DNA of 64,000 bases from Rhizobium sp. C1. Its GTDB lineage: Bacteria; Pseudomonadota; Alphaproteobacteria; Rhizobiales; Rhizobiaceae. Location of the stretch: the NCBI RefSeq assembly GCF_021026335.1, contig NZ_JAJNCY010000001.1, positions 682,001 through 746,000 of the forward strand, read 5' to 3'. Shown here piece after piece: positions 26,434 through 37,610 of the stretch (positions within the stretch are counted from its first letter, which is position 1; the number at the start of each line of letters is the position of its first letter). The notes beneath the pieces were generated by a model. The model did not search any database. It had not been told where the DNA came from and saw only the letters and a list, made by a program, of their open reading frames with translations. The position numbers and the translations under genes were made by a program.

Positions 26434-26837
26434 GCGTGGAACCGATGCGCATTCTGGTGATCGAGGACGATCCGATCGACTTCTCTCTGGTGAAGAAGGG
26501 GTTCGAGGGGGTGGATGCACCGGTGGAACTGTTTCACTGTCCCTCCGCAGACCGGGTGGTCGAGCTTCTCGAAAGCCGGGCCTGCAAAATCGCCTTGCTG
26601 GACCTCAGCCTCGGCGGTGACGCGGGGATGGATGTTCTGAAGGCGATCCGGGCCGACAAACGTTTTTCGACCCTGCCGGTGATCGTGCTCTCTTCCTCGG
26701 CCAGCCACCGCGATATAGCCGATGGTTACGCCGCTGGCGCGAATGCCTATGTCGAGAAGCCGCTGACCATGGAGCTCTACCGACGTTTCGCCCGCGCCTT
26801 CGCCGCCTTCTGGGTGGATGTCGCTGCGATCGGTTGA
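26430..26837 (+). CDS. Single-domain response regulator
   Basis: A 135-aa receiver-only protein partnered with the kinase before it. Acidic pocket in VIEDDP (Asp13-Asp14), phospho-acceptor in LLDLS (Asp58), the switch serine in VLSSS and lysine in VEKPL (Lys110) are all present. There is no output domain, so it must act by protein contact, as in Rcp1-type regulators paired with phytochrome-like kinases. It starts with GTG four bases inside the kinase gene. Confidence 0.92.
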   Translation: MSVEPMRILVIEDDPIDFSLVKKGFEGVDAPVELFHCPSADRVVELLESRACKIALLDLSLGGDAGMDVLKAIRADKRFSTLPVIVLSSSASHRDIADGYAAGANAYVEKPLTMELYRRFARAFAAFWVDVAAIG

Positions 26838-26994
26838 TTGGCGAGGTTTGATCGTCTCGTAGCGAAAAGGGGCACTTCAGAGAAGCGTTTTCTCCGAAAT
26901 GCCCAGTTGAAGGGGGCGTTGAAGCGCCCCCCGTTCGCAGCCTGCCGCAGCAAGCCCGTTATATTGCCTGATTGCTTTGGCTACCCGAAAGGCG

Positions 26995-27807
26995 TCACTT
27001 GGTCGTCGAAGTTGCGGGTTTGGCTTCGTCCTTGGCAGCGGCCTTGTCGTGTGTCTTGTCGGGCGTCTTCGTGTCGGCCGCCTTCGTTTCCTTGGCCTTG
27101 TAGGGCTGGCCGTAGATGTCGACGATGTTGAGCATGGCGTGGTCGGTCGCCCCCTTCAGCAGCGCGTTGGCTTCGTAGAACTTGCCCTGGTCGATCAGGT
27201 CTGCCGCCTTGTTCACGTCATTCGTCGTCTGTTCGAGCGGCAGAACCGCGGTGGTGAACTTGACGTCGACATCGGCGAGGGCGAGCTTTTCGAGGGCTCC
27301 CTTGCGATCCGCATTCTTCAGGCTCTGATTGGCGTCAGCGACGGCCGCCATCTTCTCGGGCGTGGCCTGGAAATCCTCGCCGAGCGAAATCTGGGAGTCG
27401 ACCGGCAGCCAGGCTATGGGCTTGGTCGCGTCTGCCTTGTTCGCTTCTGCCTTGTCACCCGGCTCGGCCTTCTTCGCCGGCGTCAGTTCCGAAACCGCCT
27501 TCATGAAGACGCTGTCGTCTTTGGCGGCCTTCTGCATTTCATCCCGGGCCTTCTGGATCAGCGATTTTGCCTGGTCCGGCTCAGCGTTGAAGATGGCGAT
27601 GCGCGTTGCCTGGATGTCCTGCAGCGCCTGTGCGCCGTCCTTGGAAAGCTTGCCGACATCCTTGTCGATCGCCTTGTTGAGTTTCGTGTCCTGCTTTGCA
27701 GCTGCAGGTGCTTGAGTATTGGCTGCCGAATCCGCTGCATAAGCGACACCACTCATAACAGTGCTTGCGATCAGGATCGCTGCCAAACTTTTGTGAATGG
27801 TCATCAT
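26995..27807 (-). CDS. YfdX family periplasmic protein
   Basis: A 270-aa secreted protein with a signal peptide (MMTIHKSLAAILIASTVMSG, cleavage near AYA-AD). The YfdX core lies at about 40-240 with the segments KAIDKDVGKLSKDGAQALQD, IAWLPVDSQISLGEDFQATP and VLPLEQTTNDVNKAADLIDQ, then a lysine-, alanine-rich disordered tail. Enterobacterial YfdX belongs to an acid-response regulon, but its function is not settled. GGAGAAGT precedes the tandem ATG. Convergent with the response regulator. Confidence 0.8.
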   Translation of the reverse strand: MMTIHKSLAAILIASTVMSGVAYAADSAANTQAPAAAKQDTKLNKAIDKDVGKLSKDGAQALQDIQATRIAIFNAEPDQAKSLIQKARDEMQKAAKDDSVFMKAVSELTPAKKAEPGDKAEANKADATKPIAWLPVDSQISLGEDFQATPEKMAAVADANQSLKNADRKGALEKLALADVDVKFTTAVLPLEQTTNDVNKAADLIDQGKFYEANALLKGATDHAMLNIVDIYGQPYKAKETKAADTKTPDKTHDKAAAKDEAKPATSTTK

Positions 27808-27984
27808 ACTTCTCCGTCTTGTTTGTTCTGCTGCGGCACCGAGGTTTATCCTTGATGTCGAGGACAGAATAACGCCGGAGGTCCGATTATTTGCATTACA
27901 ATCGGGTCATGAAGCATTGTTAAGATTTTAGTCTTTCTAAATCGACTTCCGCGAGTGCATCCGATTTGTGCATGAGGCTGTCAC

Positions 27985-28025
27985 AAAAGAGAGCCGCCGC
28001 GCTGCGGGGTCGGCGGCGCGGCGGC
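27985..28025 (-). terminator. Terminator of the gcv operon
   Basis: Ten-base stem GCCGCCGCGC / GCGCGGCGGC at 27993-28025 with a 13-base loop, followed on the minus strand by TCTCTTTTG, 35 bp after the gcvP stop. It fits a Rho-independent terminator for the minus-strand operon. Confidence 0.7.
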
Positions 28026-28059
28026 TTGATTTGACGATACCTGTTCTGGCGGGCGCGGT

Positions 28060-30924
<2,865 letters not shown>

Positions 30925-31010
30925 CGGTGTGGGTTCCGGTTTATGGGAGTGGTGTCGTACTGAGGGGCCTTTCTGGTCCCTCGTCTTCGCATCTTGGACT
31001 GTCGCTTGCT

Positions 31011-31155
31011 CGGCCCTTGCGGGCCGCCCCCTCATCTGTCCTTCGGACATCTTCTCCCCGATGAGGAGAAGCGGGAGTTTGCCGCAGCCTCTCGGTTCTC
31101 CTCGCCCCTTCGGGGAGAGGTCCGCCGAGCGAAGCGGAGGCGGGGTGAGGGGGAC
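31011..31155. repeat. Palindromic intergenic repeat inside the gcv operon
   Basis: About 145 bp with ends GCCCCCTCATCTG and CGGGGTGAGGGGGA as imperfect inverted copies. It holds three smaller hairpins (TGTCC-TTC-GGACA, CTTCTCC...GGAGAAG, and GCCCC-TTC-GGGG), the pattern of a widespread family of palindromic repeats in rhizobial genomes. It sits between gcvH and gcvP and could stabilise or uncouple parts of the message. Confidence 0.65.
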
Positions 31156-31183
31156 GGTCTGGCTCAGCGCGCCCTTGAGCGCC

Positions 31184-31546
31184 TTAAGCGATCAGCGCCT
31201 CATACGCTGCCTTATCCAGCAGCGCGGCCGCATCGGCCGGGTTGGCGAGCTTCAGCTTGAAGAACCAGGCGGCGCCTTCCGGGTCCGAGCCGACGAGTGA
31301 CGGGTCGTCGACGATGGCCTGATTGACTTCGACAATCTCGCCGTCGAGCGGGCAGTAGACTTCCGATGCGGCCTTGACGGACTCGACCGTTGCGGCAGCT
31401 GCGCCCTTCGCGAACGTTGCGCCTTCTTCCGGCAGTTCGACGAACACGAGATCGCCGAGCTGTTCGGAGGCATGGGCAGTGATGCCGACGGTGGCAACAT
31501 CGCCTTCGACGAGCAGCCATTCGTGTTCTTCGGTGAATTTGAGCAT
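31184..31546 (-). CDS. gcvH: Glycine cleavage system H protein
   Basis: Lipoyl carrier protein of the glycine cleavage complex (120 aa). The lipoylated lysine is in [13 protein letters not shown] (Lys58), and the order [36 protein letters not shown] is diagnostic. ATG at 31546 follows AAGGGG in the 37-bp gap after gcvT; the much longer open frame upstream overlaps gcvT and is not coding. Confidence 0.97.
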   Translation of the reverse strand: MLKFTEEHEWLLVEGDVATVGITAHASEQLGDLVFVELPEEGATFAKGAAAATVESVKAASEVYCPLDGEIVEVNQAIVDDPSLVGSDPEGAAWFFKLKLANPADAAALLDKAAYEALIA

Positions 31547-31583
31547 GGATTTCCCCTTATGTCTCAGTGTTGGGAGTCTGAAA

Positions 31584-32723
31584 TCAGCGCTTGTAGCCGG
31601 GTGTGATGAAAGGAAGGGCGGAGATCGTGACGGGCAGGTATTTGCCGCGCACTTCCGCGTAGATGGTTGTGCCGGTGGCGGCGAATTCGGAGGCGACATA
31701 GCCCATGGCGACCGGGCCTTCGACCGTCGGGCCGAAACCGCCGGAGGTGACTTCGCCGACCTTTTGCGTTCCGGCGTCATCGGCAAAGAGTGCGGTATGG
31801 CCGCGAACCGGGGCCTTGCCTTCGGGCTTCAGGCCGACGCGGAGGCGCGAAACGCCTTCGTCCAGCCCCTTGAGCACGACATCCGCGCCGGGAAAGCCGC
31901 CGGCGCGCGCGCCACCGGTGCGGCGGACCTTCTGGATTGCCCAGTTCAGCGCGGCTTCCGCCGGCGTTGTCGTCGTGTCGATATCGTTGCCGTAGAGGCA
32001 AAGACCGGCTTCGAGGCGGAGCGAGTCGCGTGCGCCGAGCCCAATCGGCATGACGCCGTCGATGGCGAGGAGCGCACGGGCGAGCGCTTCCGCTTTGTCG
32101 TTCGGCACGGAGATTTCGTAGCCGTCCTCGCCGGAATAGCCCGAGCGGGAGACGATGCAGTCGGTGCCGACGAGGCTGACGGTTGCGACATCCATGAATT
32201 TCATGGCGGCGGTTTCGGGCGCGAGGCTGGCAAGCGCGGCTTCCGCCTTCGGGCCCTGCAGCGCGACCAGCGCGCGTTCGGGCAGCGGCGTCACGGTGCA
32301 GGTGTCGCCGATATGCTTTTCCAGATGAGCAAAATCGGCGTCCTTGCAGGCGGCGTTGACCACGACGAAGAAATGGTCGCCGCGATTGACGATCATGAGG
32401 TCGTCGAGAATGCCGCCGGTCTCGTTGGTGAAAAGCGCATAGCGCTGGCGGCCGGGTGCGAGGCCGAGGACATCGACGGGGACGAGCGTTTCGAGAGCCC
32501 TGGCGGCATCGGCATTGTCGCCGGACTTTGCCTTCACGATAACCTGGCCCATGTGCGACACGTCGAAGAGACCGGCGGCGGTGCGGGTGTGGATGTGCTC
32601 CTTGAGTACGCCGGCGGGATATTGCACCGGCATGTCATGGCCGGCAAACGGCACCATGCGGGCGCCGAGCTCCAGATGGAGCGCATGAAGCGGGGTCTTT
32701 TTCAGATCTGTCTCGGCGCTCAA
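31584..32723 (-). CDS. gcvT: Aminomethyltransferase, T protein
   Basis: T protein of the glycine cleavage complex: transfers the one-carbon unit from aminomethyl-lipoyl GcvH to tetrahydrofolate, releasing ammonia. The 379-aa length fits. [37 protein letters not shown] and [19 protein letters not shown] mark the folate-binding family. The start is TTG; the one at 32723 is preferred because GGAGA lies seven bases before it, while the TTG at 32741 lacks a ribosome site. First gene of the operon, directly behind the glycine riboswitch. Confidence 0.95.
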   Translation of the reverse strand: MSAETDLKKTPLHALHLELGARMVPFAGHDMPVQYPAGVLKEHIHTRTAAGLFDVSHMGQVIVKAKSGDNADAARALETLVPVDVLGLAPGRQRYALFTNETGGILDDLMIVNRGDHFFVVVNAACKDADFAHLEKHIGDTCTVTPLPERALVALQGPKAEAALASLAPETAAMKFMDVATVSLVGTDCIVSRSGYSGEDGYEISVPNDKAEALARALLAIDGVMPIGLGARDSLRLEAGLCLYGNDIDTTTTPAEAALNWAIQKVRRTGGARAGGFPGADVVLKGLDEGVSRLRVGLKPEGKAPVRGHTALFADDAGTQKVGEVTSGGFGPTVEGPVAMGYVASEFAATGTTIYAEVRGKYLPVTISALPFITPGYKR

Positions 32724-32798
32724 GAGCGGGTCTCCGGGCAAGGGCGTGATTACGCCGGCTCATTCGATCGGGCGCTTTCGCGCCGGTTTCTCCTTGAG

Positions 32799-32960
32799 CC
32801 CCCTCTGTCCCTTTGCCTGAGATTGTTATCCCTTCGGCATGCGGTTTCCCGCCATTCTCCAGAGTGCAGTTCCGATCCGTTGGTCCTTTGGCCTGAGAGT
32901 TTCCGGGGCGGTTGCTCCTTCGGCACCAGTCGCGTTCACGACTGGATTCTCCCAACGGGT
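32799..32960 (-). promoter_or_regulatory. Tandem glycine riboswitch
   Basis: Two glycine aptamers in series on the minus strand before gcvT. Aptamer 1 (about 32957-32880) carries GGGAGAA, GCCGAAGGAGCAA and AACTCTCAGGCCAAAGGACC; aptamer 2 (about 32868-32801) carries CTGGAGAATGGC, GCCGAAGGGATAACAA and AATCTCAGGCAAAGGGACAG. These are the conserved core blocks of the glycine riboswitch in the right order. Between aptamer 2 and the gcvT start is a GGCGC-GAAA-GCGCC hairpin (32771-32784), which may belong to the expression platform. Glycine should raise gcvTHP expression. Confidence 0.95.
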
Positions 32961-32967
32961 TGTCTCA

Positions 32968-32995
32968 ATTATTTTGACAGCATGTCGTTTGACAA
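32968..32995 (-). promoter_or_regulatory. Promoter of the gcv operon
   Basis: On the minus strand TTGTCA (32995-32990), 16 bases, then AATAAT (32973-32968). Each hexamer has five matches to the sigma-70 consensus, and the predicted start falls at about 32961, just at the beginning of the riboswitch. Confidence 0.6.
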
Positions 32996-33119
32996 GAGGG
33001 AAATGACGTTATGACATAAAAAAATGTCGCAACGGGACGGCGTGGCCGGTGATTGGCGCACGACATTTCGGGCGCGGCATTGCTGCCGCGCGATCATAAG
33101 CACCCTTCAACGGGAAGCT

Positions 33120-33404
33120 TTACTTGCCTTCGCCGTTGTCCATATAGGCCGCCGTCGCCTGTTCAGGCGTCGTTTGCGGAACCTTGTGATGGGTCGCAGT
33201 CAGAAATGTGAGCGCCAGTGACGGCGGATGCACAAATTGCAGAAGCGGCCGGTCGGCGATGTCTCCATCGGCGACAGCCTTGGCATGCCAGTCCGCGATG
33301 GCTGCCGCCATCGGGTTGAAATTCGCCGCCCGCATCGTTGTCTGTTTGAAGCTGTCACTGACAGCTGCAGCCGTGGGAGGCGACACGGTGATTACCTGTG
33401 CCAT
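33120..33404 (-). CDS. Hypothetical small protein
   Basis: A 94-aa protein of no recognised family (MAQVITVSPPTAAAVSDSF...). It has no signal peptide or membrane helix; the middle is helical (NFNPMAAAIADWHAKAVADG) and it ends in a DNGEGK tail. ATG at 33404 has AGGACAG upstream, and a good sigma-70 promoter lies 65 bp before it, so it is likely a real, separately transcribed gene. It sits between the gcv riboswitch and the VOC-kdsA operon, read in the gcv direction. Confidence 0.65.
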   Translation of the reverse strand: MAQVITVSPPTAAAVSDSFKQTTMRAANFNPMAAAIADWHAKAVADGDIADRPLLQFVHPPSLALTFLTATHHKVPQTTPEQATAAYMDNGEGK

Positions 33405-33469
33405 GGTTGACTGTCCTAAAGCATGAGGACCCTCTGTTTCATAGACAGGCACAGATTATCGCAACTTCT

Positions 33470-33497
33470 ATTATATGCTGTAAAACAATTTGGTAAA
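33470..33497 (-). promoter_or_regulatory. Promoter of the 94-aa hypothetical gene
   Basis: Minus strand TTTACC (33497-33492), 16 bases, then a perfect TATAAT (33475-33470). The predicted start near 33463 leaves a leader of about 60 bases. The surrounding 100 bp are clearly richer in A and T than the genes around. Confidence 0.6.
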
Positions 33498-33532
33498 TAT
33501 TTAGGGAAGTCTAATTCTATTTTGCCTGCCTT

Positions 33533-33560
33533 GTTTACCAGTGTGGGTTTACCAGTGTGG
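33533..33560. repeat. Exact 14-bp tandem duplication
   Basis: GTTTACCAGTGTGG occurs twice back to back with no mismatch, in the upstream region shared by the hypothetical gene and the VOC gene. It may be a recent slippage event or a pair of binding sites. Confidence 0.85.
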
Positions 33561-33643
33561 CGACGAGGAGCCGATCGTGGCCCGCACTTGAAATCGGCGC
33601 GCGAACGTTGCACATGGAGCGCATCCGAAAAAAGGGGTGCGGC

Positions 33644-34528
33644 ATGACCGTTTCAAGGGCGATAGACCATCTTGTTCTGGCGGTGAGCGACCTTGCAACG
33701 GCGCGGGCGCGTCTTGGTTCGCTCGGCTTCACGGTTGCCCCGGATGCGCGCCATCCCTTCGGCACCGAAAACGCCTGTGTCTTTCTCAAGGACGGGACCT
33801 ATCTCGAGCCGCTGGCGATCGGAGCCGAGGCGGACAGTCTCGACACGGCGCGCGCCGGCAATGTCTTTACCGCCCGCGACCGCGCTTTCCGTTTCCGTCA
33901 CGCGGACGAAGGGCTTGAGGCCGTGGTGTTCCAGACCGCCGATGCGCGGGCAGATCATGAGGACTATGTCTCTGCCGGCTTTTCCGGTGGCGCAATGCTG
34001 GAATTCTCGCGGCCGTTCCGGACACCGGACGGGGCGGAAAGCGAGGCCTCGTTCCGGCTTGCCTTCGCTGCCGATCTGCGGTCGCCGGATTTTTACGCCT
34101 TTACGTGTCAGCGCATGAACACGCCGGCAGCGGATCGCGCGCCCCTGATGGCGCATGAGAACGGCGTGATCGGACTTGCAGCGGTCACGCTGTGCGAGCC
34201 GCATCCGCAGGATCACGCCGACTTCCTCGGCGTTGCCTCGCGTGGTGGCCTTCCGGAGCGCATCAGCGGCGGTCTTGACATGCGCGCAGGCAATGCGGGT
34301 CTCTGCGTGGTGACGCATGCGGAATTCGAAGCCCGTTTCGGACAGAAATATTGCGGTCATGCGCGTGGCTTAAGAGGCCGGGCGGTGTCGTTTTATGTCG
34401 CCTCGCTTGAGGTGACGGCAACACTTTTGCGCCGCAATGGCGTGGTTCACGAGACGATCGGCGCAAGGCTTGTCGTTCCAGAGGCGCCCGGACAGGGCGT
34501 TCTTTATACGTTTGAGGAAAAAGCATGA
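33644..34528 (+). CDS. VOC/glyoxalase-like domain protein
   Basis: A 294-aa protein of the glyoxalase-like (vicinal oxygen chelate) superfamily. The N-terminus [20 protein letters not shown] with His at about residue 8 and [19 protein letters not shown] (Glu as second ligand) are the first VOC module; a second, weaker module follows after about residue 150. The reaction is unknown. ATG at 33644 follows AGGGG at six bases. Its stop overlaps the kdsA start (ATGA), so the two genes are coupled. Confidence 0.78.
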   Translation: MTVSRAIDHLVLAVSDLATARARLGSLGFTVAPDARHPFGTENACVFLKDGTYLEPLAIGAEADSLDTARAGNVFTARDRAFRFRHADEGLEAVVFQTADARADHEDYVSAGFSGGAMLEFSRPFRTPDGAESEASFRLAFAADLRSPDFYAFTCQRMNTPAADRAPLMAHENGVIGLAAVTLCEPHPQDHADFLGVASRGGLPERISGGLDMRAGNAGLCVVTHAEFEARFGQKYCGHARGLRGRAVSFYVASLEVTATLLRRNGVVHETIGARLVVPEAPGQGVLYTFEEKA

Positions 34529-35373
34529 CTGACGTGAAGACCAATGCGAGCGTGACGATCGGCTCAGGCGCAAGTGCTGTGACGTTTTCCAACACCGGCA
34601 AGCTCTCGCTGATCGCCGGGCCCTGCCAGATGGAAAGCCGCGACCATGCTTTCGAGATGGCCGGCGCGCTCTCCGAAATCTGCGCCAAGCTCGGGATCGG
34701 TCTTGTCTACAAGTCGTCCTTCGACAAGGCAAACCGCACGTCGCTTTCGGCCGGGCGCGGCATCGGGCTGGAAAAGGCTATGCAGGTCTTTGCGGATCTC
34801 AAGGCGGAATTCGGTTTTCCGGTCATCACCGACATTCACACCGAGGAGCAATGCGCGATCGTCGCCGAGACGGTCGATGTCCTGCAGATCCCGGCCTTCC
34901 TGTGCCGCCAGACGGATCTTCTGGTCGCTGCCGCGAAGACGGGCAAGGCTATCAATGTGAAGAAGGGCCAGTTCCTCGCCCCCTGGGACATGAAGAACGT
35001 GCTCAACAAGCTGAACGCCAGCGGCAATCCGAACGTGCTGCTGTGCGAGCGCGGCGCGTCCTTCGGCTATAACACGCTGGTTTCCGACATGCGCTCGCTG
35101 CCGATCATGGCGGCGATGGGCGCGCCGGTGATCTTCGATGCCACGCATTCGGTGCAGCAGCCGAGCGGGCAGGGCGGTTCGACGGGTGGCCAGCGCGAGT
35201 TTGTCGAGACGCTGGCGCGGGCGGCTGTCGCCGTGGGCGTTGCGGGCCTCTTCATCGAGACGCATGAGGATCCGGACCATGCGCCGTCAGACGGGCCGAA
35301 CATGGTGAACATCAAAGACATGCCGCGGCTTCTCGAGAAGCTGCTCGCCTTCGACGCTGTGGCCAAGGGCTGA
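34525..35373 (+). CDS. kdsA: 3-deoxy-8-phosphooctulonate synthase
   Basis: Condenses arabinose-5-phosphate and phosphoenolpyruvate to KDO-8-phosphate, the first committed step to the KDO of lipopolysaccharide. The 282-aa length is normal. [58 protein letters not shown] and [14 protein letters not shown] are the PEP and substrate-binding motifs. It overlaps the preceding VOC gene by four bases and is followed five bases after its stop by the DUF2233 gene. Confidence 0.97.
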   Translation: MTDVKTNASVTIGSGASAVTFSNTGKLSLIAGPCQMESRDHAFEMAGALSEICAKLGIGLVYKSSFDKANRTSLSAGRGIGLEKAMQVFADLKAEFGFPVITDIHTEEQCAIVAETVDVLQIPAFLCRQTDLLVAAAKTGKAINVKKGQFLAPWDMKNVLNKLNASGNPNVLLCERGASFGYNTLVSDMRSLPIMAAMGAPVIFDATHSVQQPSGQGGSTGGQREFVETLARAAVAVGVAGLFIETHEDPDHAPSDGPNMVNIKDMPRLLEKLLAFDAVAKG

Positions 35374-35378
35374 CGATC

Positions 35379-36134
35379 TTGGCGCGCTGGCGGGTTCTGG
35401 CGCTGGCGGCGGGGCTGTTTGCCGCTGCGCCGCTTTCCGCACATGCGACCGCGCCGTGCGAATGGACCGGTTATCTCGGCAATGATTATGCCGTCTGCAG
35501 TTTTGACCCGGCCAAGGACCATATCCGGCTTTATAATGCGGATGCCACCGGCAAGCCCTATGGCGGGTTCCGTGCGCTCGGGCGCGACATCTGGTTCTCC
35601 GGAAAGCATGTCATCCGCTTCGCCATGAATGCCGGCATGTATGATTTCGGCCTCAAGCCGGTCGGTCTTTATGTCGAAGAGGGCGTGGAGAAGCATCCGC
35701 TGGTGCGCGGCGGCGGCTGGGGCAATTTTTTCCTCCGGCCGAACGGCGTGTTCTTTATCGGCAACGACGGCAAGGCCGGTGTCATGGAAACCGAGGCCTA
35801 TGCGTCAAGTGGCATCCAGCCGAGGCTTGCCACGCAATCCGGCCCGATGCTGGTCATTGATGGCCAGATCCACCCGGCCTTCCTGCCACAGAGCGACAGC
35901 CTGAAACTGCGCAACGGCGTCGGCGTCGATGACAAGGGCAGGGTGGTCTTCGTCGTCACGAAAGACCCCGTACGCTTCTACGATTTCGCGGTATTCTTTC
36001 GCGACGTCCTGAACTGCAGGAATGCGCTGTTTCTCGACGGATCGATCTCCAGCATGATGGTCCCCGCCTGGGGCCGGCGTGACGAGAGTGAGCCGCTGGG
36101 ACCTATCCTCGCCGTCACCGGCAGCCTGCCCTGA
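35379..36134 (+). CDS. Phosphodiester glycosidase-like (DUF2233) secreted protein
   Basis: A 251-aa protein of the NAGPA/DUF2233 family, related to enzymes that remove sugar from phosphodiester-linked glycans. A signal peptide is seen (LALAAGLFAAAPLSAHA). Family motifs are FAMNAGMY, QSGPMLVIDGQIHP, LRNGVGVDDKGRVVFV and LFLDGSISSMMVP. The start is TTG, six bases after the kdsA stop, with no strong ribosome site, so coupling to kdsA is probable. The link to kdsA suggests an envelope polysaccharide role, but this is inference. Confidence 0.82.
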   Translation: MARWRVLALAAGLFAAAPLSAHATAPCEWTGYLGNDYAVCSFDPAKDHIRLYNADATGKPYGGFRALGRDIWFSGKHVIRFAMNAGMYDFGLKPVGLYVEEGVEKHPLVRGGGWGNFFLRPNGVFFIGNDGKAGVMETEAYASSGIQPRLATQSGPMLVIDGQIHPAFLPQSDSLKLRNGVGVDDKGRVVFVVTKDPVRFYDFAVFFRDVLNCRNALFLDGSISSMMVPAWGRRDESEPLGPILAVTGSLP

Positions 36135-36144
36135 CGTTTTCCCC

Positions 36145-37011
36145 TCAACCCAGCGCCTTGCCCTGACGCCCCGCCTCGTCCTGGACGAATTGCCAGGCGA
36201 CGCGGCCGGAGCGGGCGCCGCGGGTGGTCGCCCATTCGAGCGCGCGGTGATGCAGGTCCTCGCGACCCCCTTCCAGACCGAAATGGGCGGCATAGCCGTC
36301 GATCATGCCGAGATAGTCTTCCTGGCTGCATTTGTGGAAACCGAGCCACAGACCGAAGCGGTCGGAAAGCGACACCTTCTCTTCCACAGCCTCAGACGGA
36401 TTGATCGCGGTCGACTGCTCGTTTTCGATCATGTTACGTGGCAGGAGATGCCGGCGGTTCGATGTCGCGTAGAAGATGACGTTGTCGGGGCGACCTTCGA
36501 TGCCGCCGTCGAGTGCTGCCTTGAGCGACTTGTAGGAGGTGTCGTCATGGTCGAAGGAGAGGTCGTCGCAATAGAGGATGACCCGCACCGGGCTTGTCCG
36601 AAGGATTTCCATCAGCGACGGGAGGCTGTTGATGTCCTCGCGGTGGATTTCGACGAGCTTCAGCGCAAGCGCCCGGTCTTCGCAGAGCCGTGCATGAACC
36701 GCCTTGACGAGCGAGGACTTGCCCATACCGCGCGCGCCCCACAGCAGCACGTTGTTGGCCGGGAAGCCTTCGGCAAAGCGTTTGGTGTTCTCGAACAGGA
36801 TGTCGCGGACATGATCGACGCCGTGGATCAGCTCCAGCTTCACCCGGTTCGGGCGCGCGACCGGCTGCAGGAAGCTGCGGGCGGGCGACCAGACGAAGCA
36901 GTCGGCGGCGGACCAGTCGTTTTCGGCTGGCTTCGGTCCTGCGATTCTTTCCAGCGCCTCACGCAGCTGCCTGATCTCGATGAGAAGTTCGCGCGTCGCA
37001 TCATTCGACAT
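36145..37011 (-). CDS. DUF815 family AAA ATP-binding protein
   Basis: A 288-aa P-loop ATPase of the DUF815 group. Walker A reads LWGARGMGKSSLV (about 87-99), Walker B VILYCDDLSFD (about 139-149), and ATSNRRHLLPRNM carries the sensor region. The function of the family is not known. ATG at 37011 follows GGAGG at seven bases, so the open frame up to 37122 is not used. It is convergent with the DUF2233 gene and divergent from yajC. Confidence 0.85.
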   Translation of the reverse strand: MSNDATRELLIEIRQLREALERIAGPKPAENDWSAADCFVWSPARSFLQPVARPNRVKLELIHGVDHVRDILFENTKRFAEGFPANNVLLWGARGMGKSSLVKAVHARLCEDRALALKLVEIHREDINSLPSLMEILRTSPVRVILYCDDLSFDHDDTSYKSLKAALDGGIEGRPDNVIFYATSNRRHLLPRNMIENEQSTAINPSEAVEEKVSLSDRFGLWLGFHKCSQEDYLGMIDGYAAHFGLEGGREDLHHRALEWATTRGARSGRVAWQFVQDEAGRQGKALG

Positions 37012-37116
37012 GCCGTTTCCTCCGGTGTCTCTCTTGATTTTCCCGGGCCTAACATGAGGCAAATCTGGCAGAAAGGTCGATATGTCCGGAAAACGTTCGC
37101 AAGAGGTAGCTATTTG

Positions 37117-37144
37117 TTGCATTCGTGACCGCGAACACTATATT
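37117..37144 (+). promoter_or_regulatory. Probable promoter of yajC-secDF
   Basis: TTGCAT at 37117-37122, 16 bases, then TATATT at 37139-37144 (five of six matches to the -10 consensus). The predicted start is about 55 bases before the yajC ATG. Confidence 0.45.
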
Positions 37145-37204
37145 CCGGCGGCTTGAGACCAGGGGCGGCAATCGCGCTCCACACATGAATTGCAAGGAGT
37201 TTTC

Positions 37205-37552
37205 ATGTTCTTCACCGAAGCATTCGCCCAGAGCGCAGGCACGCCTGCCGCAGGTGGCGGCCCGGCCGAGATTCTGCTGTCGATCGCGCCCTTCCTCCTG
37301 ATCTTCGTGGTCATGTATTTCCTCATCATCCGCCCGCAGCGGACCCAGATGAAGCGTCGCGAAGAAATGCTGAACAACGTGCGCCGTGGCGATCAGGTCG
37401 TGACCGGTGGCGGCATCATCGGCAAGGTGACGAAGGTTAATGACGACGACAAGGAAGTCGAAGTCGAGATTGCAGACGGCGTGAAGATCCGCGTCATCCG
37501 CTCGCTGATCACCGAGGTTCGCGTCAAGGGCGAGCCGGTCGCCAAGCAGTGA
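37205..37552 (+). CDS. yajC: Preprotein translocase subunit YajC
   Basis: Small inner-membrane partner of SecDF (115 aa). One membrane helix at about 27-46 (LLSIAPFLLIFVVMYFLIIR) is followed by the signature RPQRTQMKRREEML and a soluble beta domain VRRGDQVVTGGGIIGKVTKV. ATG at 37205 follows AAGGAG at eight bases. secDF follows after 58 bp. Confidence 0.96.
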   Translation: MFFTEAFAQSAGTPAAGGGPAEILLSIAPFLLIFVVMYFLIIRPQRTQMKRREEMLNNVRRGDQVVTGGGIIGKVTKVNDDDKEVEVEIADGVKIRVIRSLITEVRVKGEPVAKQ

Positions 37553-37558
37553 CATTGC

Positions 37559-37590
37559 GCCCGTCCGGCTCAACCGGGCGGGCTTCTTCT
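37559..37590 (+). terminator. Terminator-like hairpin between yajC and secDF
   Basis: Ten-pair stem GCCCGTCCGG / CCGGGCGGGC (one G-T pair) with loop CTCAA, followed by TTCTTCT. It begins only seven bases after the yajC stop and lies inside the operon, so partial termination would let yajC be made in excess over secDF. Confidence 0.55.
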
Positions 37591-37610
37591 ACTGAGAGTC
37601 CGAGAGTCCC

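Noticed and set aside
26912-26931. GGGGGCG/CGCCCCC hairpin between the response regulator and YfdX genes as a terminator
   Set aside because: The stem is good but neither strand has a U-run; it may contribute to termination but was not strong enough to list.
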